Below are positions 6,867-14,089 of a stretch of 35,126 bases of DNA, piece by piece. This stretch comes from Oscillospiraceae bacterium (GTDB lineage Bacteria > Bacillota > Clostridia > Oscillospirales > Acutalibacteraceae). The DNA is taken from the NCBI GenBank assembly GCA_022763825.1, contig JALEQX010000035.1:1-35126 (forward strand), read 5' to 3'. The notes under the pieces were generated by a model, which had not been told where the DNA came from, did not search any database, and was given only the letters and a program-made list of their open reading frames with translations. Positions within the stretch are counted from its first letter, which is position 1; each line of letters opens with the position of its first letter. A program made the translations under genes and the position numbers.

Positions 6867-7601
6867 ATGAAAAAGACCGCTTTGGTTACCGGCGGCGGCA
6901 GGGGAATCGGCTGTTCGGCGGTAAGGCGGTTATGCCTTGACGGCTTTAATACGGCATTTTGTTATAACAGCTCCGAGGATAGAGCCGAGGCTTTATCCTC
7001 AGAGCTTTCTTCTTTAGGATATAATGTTTTTGCCGTGCAGTGTGATATTTCGTCGGGCAGTTCCGTCAGAGAGATGTTTGAAAAAATCAGAAAAGAATTC
7101 GGAGAAATCGATTTGCTTGTCAATAATGCCGGAATAGCTCAGCAGAAGCTGTTTACCGATATCACGGATTCCGACTGGGATAAAATGATTGGCACAGACC
7201 TTTCGGGCACTTTTTATGCATGCAGAGAGGCTTTGCCGTATATGATAAGGCAAAAGAGCGGAAAAATTATAAATGTGTCCTCAATGTGGGGGCAGACAGG
7301 CGCGTCGTGCGAGGTTCATTACTCGGCGGCGAAAGCGGGCGTTATAGGGCTTACGAAGGCACTTGCCAAGGAGGTCGGTCCTTCCGGCATTATGGTAAAC
7401 TGTGTGTGTCCCGGCGTTGTCGATACGGATATGATGTCATCGTTTTCGAAAGAAGATGTTGACGCGCTGACGGAGGAAATACCTCTCGGCCGTATAGCTT
7501 CTGCGGACGATATTGCGCGGGTTATTTCGTTTCTTGCTTCAGATGACGCCGATTATATCACGGGACAGATAATACCCGTAAACGGCGGATTTGTTATTTA
7601 A
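6867..7601 (+). CDS. fabG: short-chain dehydrogenase/reductase, FabG-like
   Basis: A 244-residue classical SDR. The nucleotide motif TGGGRGIG is at residues 8-15, NNAG at 86-89, and the catalytic Ser-Tyr-Lys set is S139 (INVSS), Y152 and K156 (YSAAK). The C-terminal ITGQIIPVNGG is typical. It would use NADP(H) to reduce 3-ketoacyl-ACP in fatty acid synthesis, but other family members act on sugars or steroids, and no fatty-acid genes are nearby, so the symbol marks likeness only. It is 3 bases downstream of the lipoprotein gene and ends before the two-way terminator at 7618. Start, length and motifs are normal. Confidence 0.88.
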   Translation: MKKTALVTGGGRGIGCSAVRRLCLDGFNTAFCYNSSEDRAEALSSELSSLGYNVFAVQCDISSGSSVREMFEKIRKEFGEIDLLVNNAGIAQQKLFTDITDSDWDKMIGTDLSGTFYACREALPYMIRQKSGKIINVSSMWGQTGASCEVHYSAAKAGVIGLTKALAKEVGPSGIMVNCVCPGVVDTDMMSSFSKEDVDALTEEIPLGRIASADDIARVISFLASDDADYITGQIIPVNGGFVI

Positions 7602-7617
7602 ATTAATAATAAAAAAT

Positions 7618-7649
7618 ACCCGAGACGGAAATCCGTTTCGGGTGTTTTT
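7618..7649. terminator. bidirectional terminator between convergent genes
   Basis: A 12-bp stem (ACCCGAGACGGA/TCCGTTTCGGGT, one G-U) with a 2-base loop, followed by GTTTTTG on the plus strand and ATTTTTT on the minus strand. It can end both the fabG-like transcript and the thrH-like transcript from the right. Confidence 0.85.
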
Positions 7650-7678
7650 GCACTTAATTCGTATTAATTAATGTATGT

Positions 7679-8278
7679 TTACAGGGCTTTTTTGATAGCT
7701 TCAAGTAAATCGCCGTATTCCTCGAATGCGGGGATATCGGGGTAGTCGGCTTTAATTTTGTCGGTGCTCTTGAATAAGAATCCCGCCTTGCTCGCCTGGA
7801 TCATGCCGAGATCGTTAAAGCTGTCGCCGGAGGCTATCGTGTCGTAGCCTATCGACTGCAAAGCCTTAACAGTTGTAAGTTTTGACTTTTCGCATCTCAT
7901 CTTAAATCCGGTGATTTCGCCGTTTTCGGCAACCTCGAGCGTGTTGCAGAATATTGTAGGCCAACCCAGTTTCTCCATAAGCGGAGAGGCAAACTGCTCG
8001 AACGTGTCGCTTAGAATTATTACCTGGGTAATACTTCTTAACTCGTCGAGAAATTCTTTCGCGCCGGGCATAACATCGATTTTTGATATTGTCTCCTTTA
8101 TTTCCTTGAGTCCGAGATTATGCTCTTTAAGTATTCCTATACGGTAATTCATAAGCTTGTCATAATCGGGCTCGTCGCGCGTGGTCTTTTTTAACTCGGG
8201 AATACCGGTTTCCTCGGCAAATGCTATCCATATTTCGGGAACGAGTACGCCCTCCATGTCGAGACATACAATATTCAT
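7679..8278 (-). CDS. thrH: ThrH-like HAD phosphatase/phosphotransferase
   Basis: A 199-residue HAD-superfamily enzyme of the ThrH type, known in other bacteria as a phosphoserine phosphatase that can also pass phosphate to homoserine. HAD motif I DMEGVL is near residues 6-11, motif II is ILSDT (about 85-89), and motif IV GDSFNDLGM is near 150. The start is taken at the ATG at 8278, giving MNIVCLDMEGVLVPE; AAGAAGG lies 9 bases upstream. An ATG 13 codons earlier exists but lies in the promoter (8308-8336). It sits in the same orientation as the DUF2079 gene, which ends 74 bases away. A two-way terminator follows. The enzyme class is firm; the physiological substrate is an inference from the family. 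Confidence 0.85.
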   Translation of the reverse strand: MNIVCLDMEGVLVPEIWIAFAEETGIPELKKTTRDEPDYDKLMNYRIGILKEHNLGLKEIKETISKIDVMPGAKEFLDELRSITQVIILSDTFEQFASPLMEKLGWPTIFCNTLEVAENGEITGFKMRCEKSKLTTVKALQSIGYDTIASGDSFNDLGMIQASKAGFLFKSTDKIKADYPDIPAFEEYGDLLEAIKKAL

Positions 8279-8307
8279 AAAATAAAACCTTCTTTGCTTT
8301 TTCTTTG

Positions 8308-8336
8308 ATTTTATCACATATTACCCCTTCGGGCAA
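8308..8336 (-). promoter_or_regulatory. probable promoter of the thrH-like gene
   Basis: Minus strand: -35 TTGCCC (8331-8336), 17-base spacer, -10 TAAAAT (8308-8313), about 30 bases before the start codon at 8278. Confidence 0.5.
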
Positions 8337-8351
8337 CAGTTAAATGAAAAA

Positions 8352-10157
8352 TTACTCGATTTTTTGCATTATAACCATGAGTTTTTTGCCGTCGGCTGTT
8401 ACGGTATCGGTTATTTCGAATCCGTACGATTCGTATTCCGGAATGAATTCCTCGTCTTCGTACCGTGCGTCTATTACGACATATGATGCACCGTCTTTTT
8501 CGTCGTATTCATGATAATATATTTCATAAATTGTATCTCGGTCTGCAAGTTTTGCGAGAAGTCTCGTCGAGCATATAACCCCCGCGTCCTCAGGAATCGA
8601 TTCACATGCCTCGCGCATGACGGCGTACTGATTTTTATTTTCTTTATAATAATTTGTAATCGTTACTGCGGACGGAATATTGACAGCCCAAAAGCACATC
8701 GCGCTTATAATCAGGGATGAAATAAGCATTTGATCCGCCGTTTTTTTCTTCATTTCCGATACGTTCAGCGCGGCAATGTAGATAAGGAAAGCGACGCTTC
8801 CGAAACAGTATTGAAATCCTAAATCAAACTGATACTTATACATGGTCATTAAGTTTAAAAGTATCATCGGGCATAAAAGCACGGCGCGCGATATCTTTTT
8901 TACAGCGAACGGAAGAAATGCAAGGGGCGCCGTCAGATTTATCAAAAACAGAACTTTCGGTGCAAATTCGCCGTCGGAGTCCGTGAAGAGCTGAGTGAAA
9001 ACGTATCCGGGCGATGCGATAATGTTTTTAATCATTGAAAACAGAGAGTCGTTCGTGACGAAGTTTGAATATCTGCTTGTCATAACGCCGTCTCCGCTTT
9101 TTGCAAGATAGTAAGTTACCGCTAAAAAATACACTGTCGAAACGACTGCCATAGCAGACGGACGAATTATTTTTTTCGATGAGAATGCGCAGTATAAAGC
9201 AAAGAATACGATGTATACCGCCGCGTCCTCTTTTACCATGAGCGTTAAGACGGCAAATATGTACATCGGTATGTATTTTTTCTTTTCATAAAAACAGAAA
9301 ACCCACAGTAGAAGAGGAGTAAGAAAACAGTTTTCGTGAAAATCGTAGCTCGTACCGAGAGTCAGCGCCGGAAGGAACATTACGGCTGAGGCGAATATAC
9401 AGCTTCTTGCGTTTGACATCTTTAACGTCCGGCAGATGAGAAAGGCAGGGATGCACGACGACGCAAGAATAAAGACCTGACACAATTCGAGTGTTATATC
9501 CGACGGAAATATTTGAAATATCGGCGTTAAAATATAAAGTATAGGCGACATATGAACGTCGAAATGCGAAAGGAGTCTGTCGCGTTCGCATGTCGTGACC
9601 GGGGCGAATGTTTTGCATATGTTTCTGAACATGTGAACAAACAGTCCGTGGTCAAAGTTCGGCGTTTCGAAAATAAGGCATTTCATGACCGTTCTGTAAC
9701 CGACGGCGCAGACGAATATAATGCATATCGCGCATATTACGGCGGCGGAAGTTTTTTTTCCGATTTTTATTTTATCCGTGTTTATTAAATTTTTTGAAGA
9801 GTACCAGCTGACCGCGAGTGCTGCCGCAATGCCTAATGTCAGCGCAAATCCGAGCTGTCCTCTTTTTGTAAGCATTATAATAAAATATACTGCCGTAATT
9901 ATCGGAAAGACTATTGCGTCGAACTTAATTTTCGGAATAAGCAATGCAAAGACGGACAGTATTATGTAAAAGGCTGTAACAATTGCAAGGACGCTTATCA
10001 TTCCGACCGACGCATAGTCCGAAATGCTGTCAAAAATGCGTCCGGAAGAGATGATTAAATATATCGATGAAAAACACAGTGCAGAGAATATCCGCAGAAT
10101 ATGAAATGACGGGTCGATAAGGCTCAGCCGTTTTTTTATTTTGTCGATGTCAGCCAT
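8352..10157 (-). CDS. DUF2079 polytopic membrane protein
   Basis: A 601-residue protein with about a dozen hydrophobic spans. It carries the DUF2079 pattern: FDHGLFVHMFRN, then HFDVHMSPILYILTPIFQIF, then a long loop with YDFHENCFLTPLLLW. These share the shape of GT-C type glycosyltransferases that use a lipid-linked donor, but no activity has been shown here, so the role is only a possibility. The C-terminal part, from about residue 490, is soluble. ATG at 10157 is preceded by GGAGG with 8 bases between. Just upstream are a 12-bp tandem repeat and a 9-codon leader frame. It is followed in the same direction by the thrH-like gene. Confidence 0.82.
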   Translation of the reverse strand: MADIDKIKKRLSLIDPSFHILRIFSALCFSSIYLIISSGRIFDSISDYASVGMISVLAIVTAFYIILSVFALLIPKIKFDAIVFPIITAVYFIIMLTKRGQLGFALTLGIAAALAVSWYSSKNLINTDKIKIGKKTSAAVICAICIIFVCAVGYRTVMKCLIFETPNFDHGLFVHMFRNICKTFAPVTTCERDRLLSHFDVHMSPILYILTPIFQIFPSDITLELCQVFILASSCIPAFLICRTLKMSNARSCIFASAVMFLPALTLGTSYDFHENCFLTPLLLWVFCFYEKKKYIPMYIFAVLTLMVKEDAAVYIVFFALYCAFSSKKIIRPSAMAVVSTVYFLAVTYYLAKSGDGVMTSRYSNFVTNDSLFSMIKNIIASPGYVFTQLFTDSDGEFAPKVLFLINLTAPLAFLPFAVKKISRAVLLCPMILLNLMTMYKYQFDLGFQYCFGSVAFLIYIAALNVSEMKKKTADQMLISSLIISAMCFWAVNIPSAVTITNYYKENKNQYAVMREACESIPEDAGVICSTRLLAKLADRDTIYEIYYHEYDEKDGASYVVIDARYEDEEFIPEYESYGFEITDTVTADGKKLMVIMQKIE

Positions 10158-10159
10158 AA

Positions 10160-10193
10160 TTAGAACCTCCGTGGCATATTTCGTGGCATATTT
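10160..10193 (-). repeat. 12-bp tandem repeat with a 9-codon upstream frame
   Basis: Two direct copies of CGTGGCATATTT (plus strand) occupy 10170-10193. On the minus strand they create ATG-CCA-CGA-AAT-ATG-CCA-CGG-AGG-TTC-TAA (10189-10160), which encodes MPRNMPRRF and stops 2 bases before the DUF2079 start; the DUF2079 ribosome binding site GGAGG lies inside it. This may be an attenuating leader, or chance. Confidence 0.5.
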
Positions 10194-10334
10194 AAGGTTA
10201 TTATAATACCGAAATGTTAGAATATAATTACTTGTCGGAAAAATAAAAATATGTTTACTTTATTCGTATAATGTTATATGATTAATAATATATAATTATT
10301 ATGTCAGTTTTGCCGAAAGGGGACGATTAATACG

Positions 10335-11504
10335 ATTACTCTGCTTTCTAAAATATTTATAAAGAACCGCACGGATGTTACGGATTCCGCTGTCAGACGT
10401 GCGTACGGAATGATCTGCGGTGTTGTCGGCATAATGCTTAACGTTATTCTTTTTGTGTTCAAATTTACCGCGGGTTATCTGACGGGTTCGGTTGCTATTA
10501 CCGCAGATTCGTTTAACAACCTGTCGGACGCGGGCTCGTCGCTTATAACTTTAATCGGGTTTAAGCTTTCGGGCAGAAAACCCGATACGTCGCATCCGTT
10601 CGGTCACGGCAGAATAGAATATATAGCCGGGCTTGCAGTTTCTGCGTTGATAGTAATAATGGGCGCAGAACTTTTTAAAACATCTGTCGGCAAGATAATT
10701 CATCCTGAGGCTCCCGACGGCGGATATTTTGTTCTGACCGTGTGCATACTTGTTTTTTCAATTATTATAAAAGTATACATGGCATTTTATAACTCAAAAA
10801 CGGGCAGACTTATAAAATCAGAGACGATGAAAGCGGCAGCCGCAGACTCGTTAAGCGATACTATAGCGACGTTCGTCGTTCTTATTTCGAGTGTAATAGC
10901 TCATTTTACTTCCTTAAATATAGACGGTTATGCAGGCATAATTGTTGCATTGTTTATTATATCCGCGGGAATCGGCGCGGCAAAAGATACCATTAATCCT
11001 CTTTTAGGTCAGACTCCTGACCCGGAAGTTGTCTCGGGGATAAAGGAAGTAGTTTTGTCGCATAAGGAAATATGCGGACTTCACGATATGGTCGTTCACG
11101 ATTACGGCCCCGGGCGTTTTATGGTTTCTCTGCATGCGGAGGTTCCCGGCGACAGAAATATTTTCGAAATTCACGACGTTATCGACGAAATAGAAAACGA
11201 GCTTTTCGAAAAATATCACTGCGAGGCGACGATTCACATGGATCCTATCGACGTTAACAATCCGATTGTGAACGAAGTCAAGGAAAAAACCGCCGAGCTT
11301 GTTAAAAGCATAGATGAGGGAATAACGATTCACGATTTCAGAATGGTTCCCGGCAGTACGCATACGAACTGCATTTTCGACGCAGTTATCCCGTTCGAAT
11401 GTAAAAAAAGCGACGATGAAATCAAGGACTCGATTAATAATAAAATAAAGGAAATTGACCCGTCTTATATCGCCGTGGTCAGAATAGACAGAGGATATGT
11501 GTGA
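10335..11504 (+). CDS. cation diffusion facilitator (CDF) family metal transporter
   Basis: A CDF-type exporter, a proton/divalent metal antiporter. Motifs include ADSFNNLSDAGSS on helix 2 with the metal-ligand aspartates, FGHGRIEY, and a second ligand set AAAADSLSDT on helix 5, followed by a C-terminal cytosolic ferredoxin-like domain with HDMVVHDYGPG. The first ATG in frame is at 10410, but the reading frame upstream (10296 on) carries LLSKIFIKNR...AVRRAYG, which is the usual N-terminus of clostridial homologues. No ATG, GTG or TTG occurs there; ATT at 10335 follows GAAAGGGG with a good spacing, so ATT initiation is favoured and gives about 389 residues. The last 8 bases overlap the PHP gene. 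The metal (Zn, Mn or Fe) is not determinable. Confidence 0.85.
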   Translation: MTLLSKIFIKNRTDVTDSAVRRAYGMICGVVGIMLNVILFVFKFTAGYLTGSVAITADSFNNLSDAGSSLITLIGFKLSGRKPDTSHPFGHGRIEYIAGLAVSALIVIMGAELFKTSVGKIIHPEAPDGGYFVLTVCILVFSIIIKVYMAFYNSKTGRLIKSETMKAAAADSLSDTIATFVVLISSVIAHFTSLNIDGYAGIIVALFIISAGIGAAKDTINPLLGQTPDPEVVSGIKEVVLSHKEICGLHDMVVHDYGPGRFMVSLHAEVPGDRNIFEIHDVIDEIENELFEKYHCEATIHMDPIDVNNPIVNEVKEKTAELVKSIDEGITIHDFRMVPGSTHTNCIFDAVIPFECKKSDDEIKDSINNKIKEIDPSYIAVVRIDRGYV

Positions 11505-12195
11505 TAAACGAATTTATAAATACGAGCTTCACTGCCATACGTCGGAGGTCAGCAGATGCGGAACCGTCAGCGGAGCGCAGGCGGCGAAAATGTATAAGGA
11601 AGCGGGCTATGACGGACTCGTTATAACGGATCATTACTCGCCGATGACTTTTTCTCCTCTTACCGTGTGCAGACCGCAGAAAGCGGCGGATTTCTATATG
11701 AGCGGATATAGAAGCGCACTGAGCGAAGCCGATGAAGATTTTACCGTCCTGCTCGGTATGGAATTAAGATATTACGCCACGGCGAACGACTATCTCGTGT
11801 TCGGCGTTACGGAGGATTTTCTCAAAAACAGCGGTAATCTGATGGCTGCGTATCCGAGACGTTTTTACTCTCTTGCAAAGAAAAACGGGCTTATCGTCGT
11901 TCAGGCTCACCCGTTCAGAGAGCTGATGATTCGTACTAATCCCAAATATCTCGACGGATGTGAAGTGTATAACGGCAAGCAGAAAAGCGAGTCGGAGAGT
12001 CAAAACGCGATGAACTGGGCGGAAGAAAAAAACATGAAGATAAGAACCTCCGGCAGCGATTTTCACCGTCCGTCGAATCTTGCAAAGGGCGGAATCGCGA
12101 CGACAAGGAAGATTAAAACGAACAAGGATTTGATTGAAGTGCTCGTAAACGGGGACTTCTCGATTATAAAAGATTCAAAAATCACGGGTGGGTGA
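11497..12195 (+). CDS. PHP-domain metal-dependent phosphoesterase
   Basis: A 232-residue cytoplasmic protein with the PHP metal-binding signatures: LHCHTSEVSRCG at about residues 10-21, ITDHYSP near 45, QAHPFR near 137 and SGSDFHRP near 187. These histidines and aspartates bind two or three metals (Mn, Zn or Fe) in a phosphoesterase active site. Such stand-alone PHP proteins cleave phosphate from small molecules or nucleic acids; the substrate here is unknown. Its ATG overlaps the stop of the CDF gene (ATGTGTGA) and its stop lies 6 bases before the Na/Pi start, so it is translated in a coupled operon. A metal exporter next to a metal-dependent phosphoesterase and a phosphate symporter is suggestive. 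Confidence 0.87.
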   Translation: MCDKRIYKYELHCHTSEVSRCGTVSGAQAAKMYKEAGYDGLVITDHYSPMTFSPLTVCRPQKAADFYMSGYRSALSEADEDFTVLLGMELRYYATANDYLVFGVTEDFLKNSGNLMAAYPRRFYSLAKKNGLIVVQAHPFRELMIRTNPKYLDGCEVYNGKQKSESESQNAMNWAEEKNMKIRTSGSDFHRPSNLAKGGIATTRKIKTNKDLIEVLVNGDFSIIKDSKITGG

Positions 12196-12200
12196 AGTCT

Positions 12201-13991
12201 ATGAATGTATTTTCCGTAATATCGCTTTTGGGCGGACTTGCACTTTTTTTATACGGTATGGAAATAATGGGCGATGGACTTCGAAGTTCGTCGGGCTCCG
12301 CGCTTAAAAAAGTGCTGTCGAAGGTCACGTCCAATCCGTTCACAGGCTTTTTGCTGGGTCTTGTGATAACCGCCGTCGTGCAGAGCTCAATGGCGACCGT
12401 TGTACTGACTGTCGGACTCGTCGGTGCGGGCGTTCTGACTCTCAAACAGTCCATTTCGATAGTGTTCGGCGCGAACGTAGGAACGACCGTGACCGCACAG
12501 ATTATCCGTCTTATCGACGCGGAAAATTCGTCGGGCGGAATTCTCGCGTTTTTTCAGCCGTCGACTCTCGCTCCCGCCGCGCTTTTTATCGGAATTATAC
12601 TGATAATGTTCGTAAAAGGTTCGACAAAATCGAAGAATATCGGAAATATAATCGTCGGCTTCGGAGTGCTGTTTACCGGACTTATGAATATGATATCCTC
12701 TTCGTCCGGACTTTCGGATTCCGAGACGTTTAAAAATATTCTTCTTAAATTTTCGGAGAATCCGGTACTCGGAACTCTTCTCGGAATACTTATTACGGTT
12801 ATAATTCAGAGTTCGTCGGCTTCTGTCGGTATACTTCAGACTCTGTGCGTAGGCGGAGCCGTTACGTTCAACGGCGCGTACACTTATGTTCTCGGCGCGG
12901 CGATAGGTACGGGTATTGTTACGTTCGTCATGTGCGCGCTCGATAAAAAAACGGATTCAAAACGACTCGGATTTATTCACCTGTGTTTTAATATTTTCGG
13001 TGCGCTGATTTTCTTCGTAATTATAGGATTTATAAAGGCTTTCGGCGGTTTTTCGGAGGTTTGGAATTCTCCCGTTTCGGGCGGAGACGTCGCGAATTTC
13101 GAGACGGTTTTTAAGCTTGTTACCGCGCTTATGCTTTTGTTCTTTATTCCGTATATAGAGAGTCTTGTCCGTAAAATATTTAAGGACAAAACGGATTCGT
13201 CCGAGAGAGAATTCGAGCTTGACGAAAAGCTTTTTCTCTCTCCCGGAGTCGCGCTTGCACAGGCGGAGCGTACCGTGTCCGAAATGGGCAGACTCGCAAA
13301 GGAAAATTATTCTCTTGCAGTTTTGCAGTATGAAAAATTTGACAAGAAAAGACATTCCGATATTTTATCTTCGGAGGAGCGTATCGACCGTCTTACGGAT
13401 TCGACGGAGAGATTTCTTATTGCAATGTCGCCGCATATTGATGAAAAATCGGATTCCGACAGACAGTCGTATCTGTTAAGAGTCATAAGCGAATTTGAGC
13501 GAATCGGCGATCTGTCGCTCAATCTGAGCGAGACGGCGCAGAGCATGAAGGACGAGAGAATCGCTTTTTCCGAAAATGCTTCAAAAGAGCTTGACGTTCT
13601 GTTCTCCGCCGCGGGTAAAGCGGTTGATATTGCATACCGCGCGTTCAATGAATCCGACGTTCTTATTTCACGCAATGTCGAACCTGTGGAGGAGGTTGTC
13701 GACGATATTGTCGAGACTTTGAAAAAACGTCATTACGCTCGTCTTAAAAAAGGAGGATGCGATCCGCAGTCGGGCATTCCGTTTACCGACGTTATATCAA
13801 ACTGCGAGCGTATAAGCGACCAGTGTTCGAATATCGCCGTATATGTTATGGGACTTGAAAACGAGTATATTCATTTCAACGAACACGATTATATAAAACG
13901 CGTTCATGCGGGTGAAACGGGTGATTTCATGCGTTTATATGAGAATGAGCGAGAAATTTATATGGGCAAATTGAACGAAATTAATAATTAA
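12201..13991 (+). CDS. Na/Pi symporter family protein with PhoU-like C-terminus
   Basis: A roughly 596-residue phosphate transporter of the NptA/PNaS family. The N-terminal half is membranous, with the inverted repeat marked by QSSMATVVLT in the first half and IQSSSASVGILQ in the second. The C-terminal 230 residues form a soluble helical PhoU-like domain with LRVISEFERIGDLSLNLSE and SNCERISDQCSNIAVYVM, the usual paired PhoU helices. It imports phosphate with sodium, and the PhoU-like part probably senses or limits this. A GTG at 12192 lies within the end of the PHP gene; the ATG at 12201 with GGGTGGGTGA upstream is preferred. The downstream intergenic region holds the promoter of a secreted PHP protein. 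Confidence 0.9.
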   Translation: MNVFSVISLLGGLALFLYGMEIMGDGLRSSSGSALKKVLSKVTSNPFTGFLLGLVITAVVQSSMATVVLTVGLVGAGVLTLKQSISIVFGANVGTTVTAQIIRLIDAENSSGGILAFFQPSTLAPAALFIGIILIMFVKGSTKSKNIGNIIVGFGVLFTGLMNMISSSSGLSDSETFKNILLKFSENPVLGTLLGILITVIIQSSSASVGILQTLCVGGAVTFNGAYTYVLGAAIGTGIVTFVMCALDKKTDSKRLGFIHLCFNIFGALIFFVIIGFIKAFGGFSEVWNSPVSGGDVANFETVFKLVTALMLLFFIPYIESLVRKIFKDKTDSSEREFELDEKLFLSPGVALAQAERTVSEMGRLAKENYSLAVLQYEKFDKKRHSDILSSEERIDRLTDSTERFLIAMSPHIDEKSDSDRQSYLLRVISEFERIGDLSLNLSETAQSMKDERIAFSENASKELDVLFSAAGKAVDIAYRAFNESDVLISRNVEPVEEVVDDIVETLKKRHYARLKKGGCDPQSGIPFTDVISNCERISDQCSNIAVYVMGLENEYIHFNEHDYIKRVHAGETGDFMRLYENEREIYMGKLNEINN

Positions 13992-14025
13992 AAAACGGCA
14001 AAACGCCGAAAAATTTTTAACTTTG

Positions 14026-14054
14026 TTTACTTTTTAATTTTAATTATGTATAAT
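14026..14054 (+). promoter_or_regulatory. sigma-A promoter of the secreted PHP gene
   Basis: -35 TTTACT (14026-14031), 17-base spacer, perfect -10 TATAAT (14049-14054); the start codon follows about 35 bases later. A good match. Confidence 0.6.
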
Positions 14055-14089
14055 GAAATCGGAATTATAACTACGGAGGTTTAATACGG

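Noticed and set aside
13990-14020. Terminator after the Na/Pi symporter gene
   Set aside because: The CGGC/GCCG stem is only four base pairs and the thymine run is better on the minus strand, where no gene needs it.
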